Shown here: in pieces, positions 51,781 through 53,264 of the stretch | Layout: each line of letters begins with the position of its first letter | Position numbering within the stretch: the first letter of the stretch is position 1 | Notes under the pieces: generated by a model | What the model was told of the DNA's origin: nothing | Databases searched by the model: none | Seen by the model: only the letters and a program-made list of their open reading frames with translations | Made by a program: the position numbers and the translations under genes | NCBI GenBank assembly: GCA_964555295.1 | Contig: CAZKRL010000016.1 | Span: 1 to 53,264 of the forward strand | From: CAZKRL01 sp964555295 | Lineage (GTDB): Bacteria; Bacteroidota; Bacteroidia; Flavobacteriales_D; Sanyastnellaceae | Direction: 5' to 3' | DNA length: 53,264 nt

Positions 51781-53264
51781 ATGGCAGAATCTAAAAGAGT
51801 AAAGGCCGAGGAGGCCGAAGAGAAAGCACCGCTCATCGAAGGTGCAGAGGCCGAAATCGTTCAGGCCGAGAATGTAGCAGAACAAGTTGATTCAAAGCAG
51901 GAGGAGGAAGTATTGGGCGCTGAAGAGCCGCTGGATATTTTCAGCACTGCCGATGACAAGGCGTTTCTCACGGAAACAGGTGAGTTTAACTGGGCGGCTT
52001 ATGAGAGCTCTGCAGGGTATTCATCAGATGAGAAAACCAGGTATGACAAGATTTACGAAGAAACCCTTTCGGTGATTCGTGAGCGTGAAGTAGTGGAAGC
52101 ATCTGTTGTAGCTATTACCAAACGTGAGGTGGTTGTGAATGTGGGATATAAGTCGGAAGGCGTTATCGCTGCCGGCGAATTCCGCTACAATCCGGATCTG
52201 AAAGTAGGGGATAAGGTGCCTGTATTCATTGAGCAAACGGAGGATAAAGCCGGACAGTTGCTCGTGTCACACAAAACAGCGCGATTGTTCAGCGCTTGGG
52301 GCAATGTAAACGCTGCTCTTGAGAGCGGTGAAATCATCAAGGGTGAGGTGAAGAGCCGCACCAAGGGTGGTCTCATTGTGGACGTATTCGGCATCGAGGC
52401 GTTCTTGCCTGGATCACAAATCGACGTTAAGCCGATTCGTGATTACGAGCAGTACGTTGGTAAGATCATGGAGCTTAAGGTGGTGAAGATCAACAACGAA
52501 TTCAAGAACGTTGTGGTTTCGCACAAGGCGCTTATTGAAGCGGAGTTGGAAGAGCAGAAGAAGGTGATCATGAGCGGACTTGAGAAAGGTCAAGTACTTG
52601 AGGGTGTTGTTAAGAATATTACAACCTACGGTGTGTTTGTTGATCTTGGCGGTGTGGATGGATTGATTCATATCACTGACCTCTCATGGGGTCGTGTAAA
52701 TCATCCTGAAGAGATTGTTCAGCTCGATAGCAAAATCAATGTTGTGATTCTTGACTTTGATGATGACCGCAAGCGTATCGCTTTGGGTATGAAACAACTT
52801 ACGCCACATCCATGGGATGCACTTCAGGCAACACTTGAAGTAGGTCAGAAGATCAAAGGAAAAGTTATGATGATCGCTGATTATGGTGCATTCCTTGAGA
52901 TTGCTCCGGGTGTTGAGGGGTTGATTCACGTTTCAGAAATGTCTTGGAGCACGCATCTCCGCTCTGCTCAAGACTTCTTGAAGATGGGTCAAGAGGTAGA
53001 ATGTGTAATATTGAGTGTGGATAAGGAAGAGAGGAAGTTGTCACTCGGTATGAAGCAACTCACCACTGATCCATGGGAAAATATCGAAGCTCGTTTCCCA
53101 GTTCAGAGCAAGCACTTTGCGAAGGTTCGTGCGTTCACGAATTTCGGAGTGTTCTGTGAGTTGGAAGAGGGTGTAGATGGCTTGGTTCACATCAGTGATT
53201 TGAGCTGGAGCAAGAAGATCAAACATCCAAGTGAATTCTGTCAGCTCAATGATAAACTCGAGGT
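51781..53264 (+). CDS. rpsA: 30S ribosomal protein S1 (partial, runs off the right edge)
   Basis: The visible 494 codons start MAESKRVKAEEAEEKAPL. An acidic N-terminal extension of about 60 residues is followed by at least five S1 domains; typical cores are GEVKSRTKGGLIVDVFGIEAFLPGS, GVVKNITTYGVFVDLGGVDGLIHI and KVMMIADYGAFLEIAPGVEGLIHVSEMSWS. S1 binds mRNA at the 30S platform and aids initiation. The gene is cut by the window end, so the C-terminus cannot be described. A promoter and two leader hairpins lie upstream. Confidence 0.97.
   Translation, partial: MAESKRVKAEEAEEKAPLIEGAEAEIVQAENVAEQVDSKQEEEVLGAEEPLDIFSTADDKAFLTETGEFNWAAYESSAGYSSDEKTRYDKIYEETLSVIREREVVEASVVAITKREVVVNVGYKSEGVIAAGEFRYNPDLKVGDKVPVFIEQTEDKAGQLLVSHKTARLFSAWGNVNAALESGEIIKGEVKSRTKGGLIVDVFGIEAFLPGSQIDVKPIRDYEQYVGKIMELKVVKINNEFKNVVVSHKALIEAELEEQKKVIMSGLEKGQVLEGVVKNITTYGVFVDLGGVDGLIHITDLSWGRVNHPEEIVQLDSKINVVILDFDDDRKRIALGMKQLTPHPWDALQATLEVGQKIKGKVMMIADYGAFLEIAPGVEGLIHVSEMSWSTHLRSAQDFLKMGQEVECVILSVDKEERKLSLGMKQLTTDPWENIEARFPVQSKHFAKVRAFTNFGVFCELEEGVDGLVHISDLSWSKKIKHPSEFCQLNDKLE

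Overview
The window is chromosomal DNA from a member of the Bacteroidota, most likely Flavobacteriales-like; the genus cannot be fixed from sequence alone. Support comes from secreted proteins with C-terminal type IX secretion signals, a FISUMP-domain protein, a GWxTD-domain protein, a BatA/von Willebrand protein, a short Bacteroidota-style YkgJ-XerD pair, and promoters of the form TTG-N17-22-TAnnTTTG, the consensus of the Bacteroidota housekeeping sigma factor. Base composition by eye is in the low-to-mid 40s % GC. About 39 of the roughly 42 coding genes can be assigned to a family.

Layout. 1-3,900 is the mobile or accessory end: a small SSB translationally coupled to a tyrosine recombinase, an AT-rich glycosyltransferase-39-like membrane protein, and a tRNA-Asp gene whose last 28 bp are duplicated 328 bp downstream with only a GIY-YIG nuclease gene in between. 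3,900-7,100 holds a BatA/VWA membrane protein and a compact arsenic operon (arsR, a 41-residue hydrophobic protein not previously recognised by me, arsC), the three genes joined by two ATGA overlaps and preceded by a palindromic operator. 7,100-15,900 is a surface and secretion region: a 1,186-residue Cys-rich repeat protein with a type IX signal, a LolA-like protein, a large BNR/VPS10-like propeller protein and a porin. 16,000-26,800 mixes formate and one-carbon genes (fhs-fdhD, then an FdhF/YdeP-type molybdoenzyme) with kup, tatA, alkB-like, aroC and a FISUMP fibre protein.

26,900-38,000 contains an RhlE-like helicase, an HI0933-family flavoprotein, a secreted GH13 amylase divergent from a four-module secreted protein with a type IX signal, chromosomal xerD, a YkgJ protein, a small outer-membrane protein, ffh and purC. 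38,000-46,200 contains a dodecin-like domain fused to a histone-H1-like Lys/Ala tail, a hybrid histidine kinase, mltG, a GNAT acetyltransferase, a Wza-like export lipoprotein with an rmlC/rfbC homologue and a lytic transglycosylase in one operon, and a CoA transferase. 46,300-53,264 contains DUF983, a family-2 glycosyltransferase, a GWxTD protein, P5C dehydrogenase, an unknown protein, and the start of rpsA, which runs off the right edge.

The most interesting candidates are: (1) the minimal GIY-YIG unit bracketed by copies of the tRNA-Asp 3' end; (2) the dodecin-histone-like fusion; (3) the coupled ssb-recombinase pair next to an attC-like inverted repeat at the left edge; (4) the hidden 41-residue membrane protein in the ars operon; (5) several promoters placed so close to the ATG that the messages should be leaderless or nearly so.
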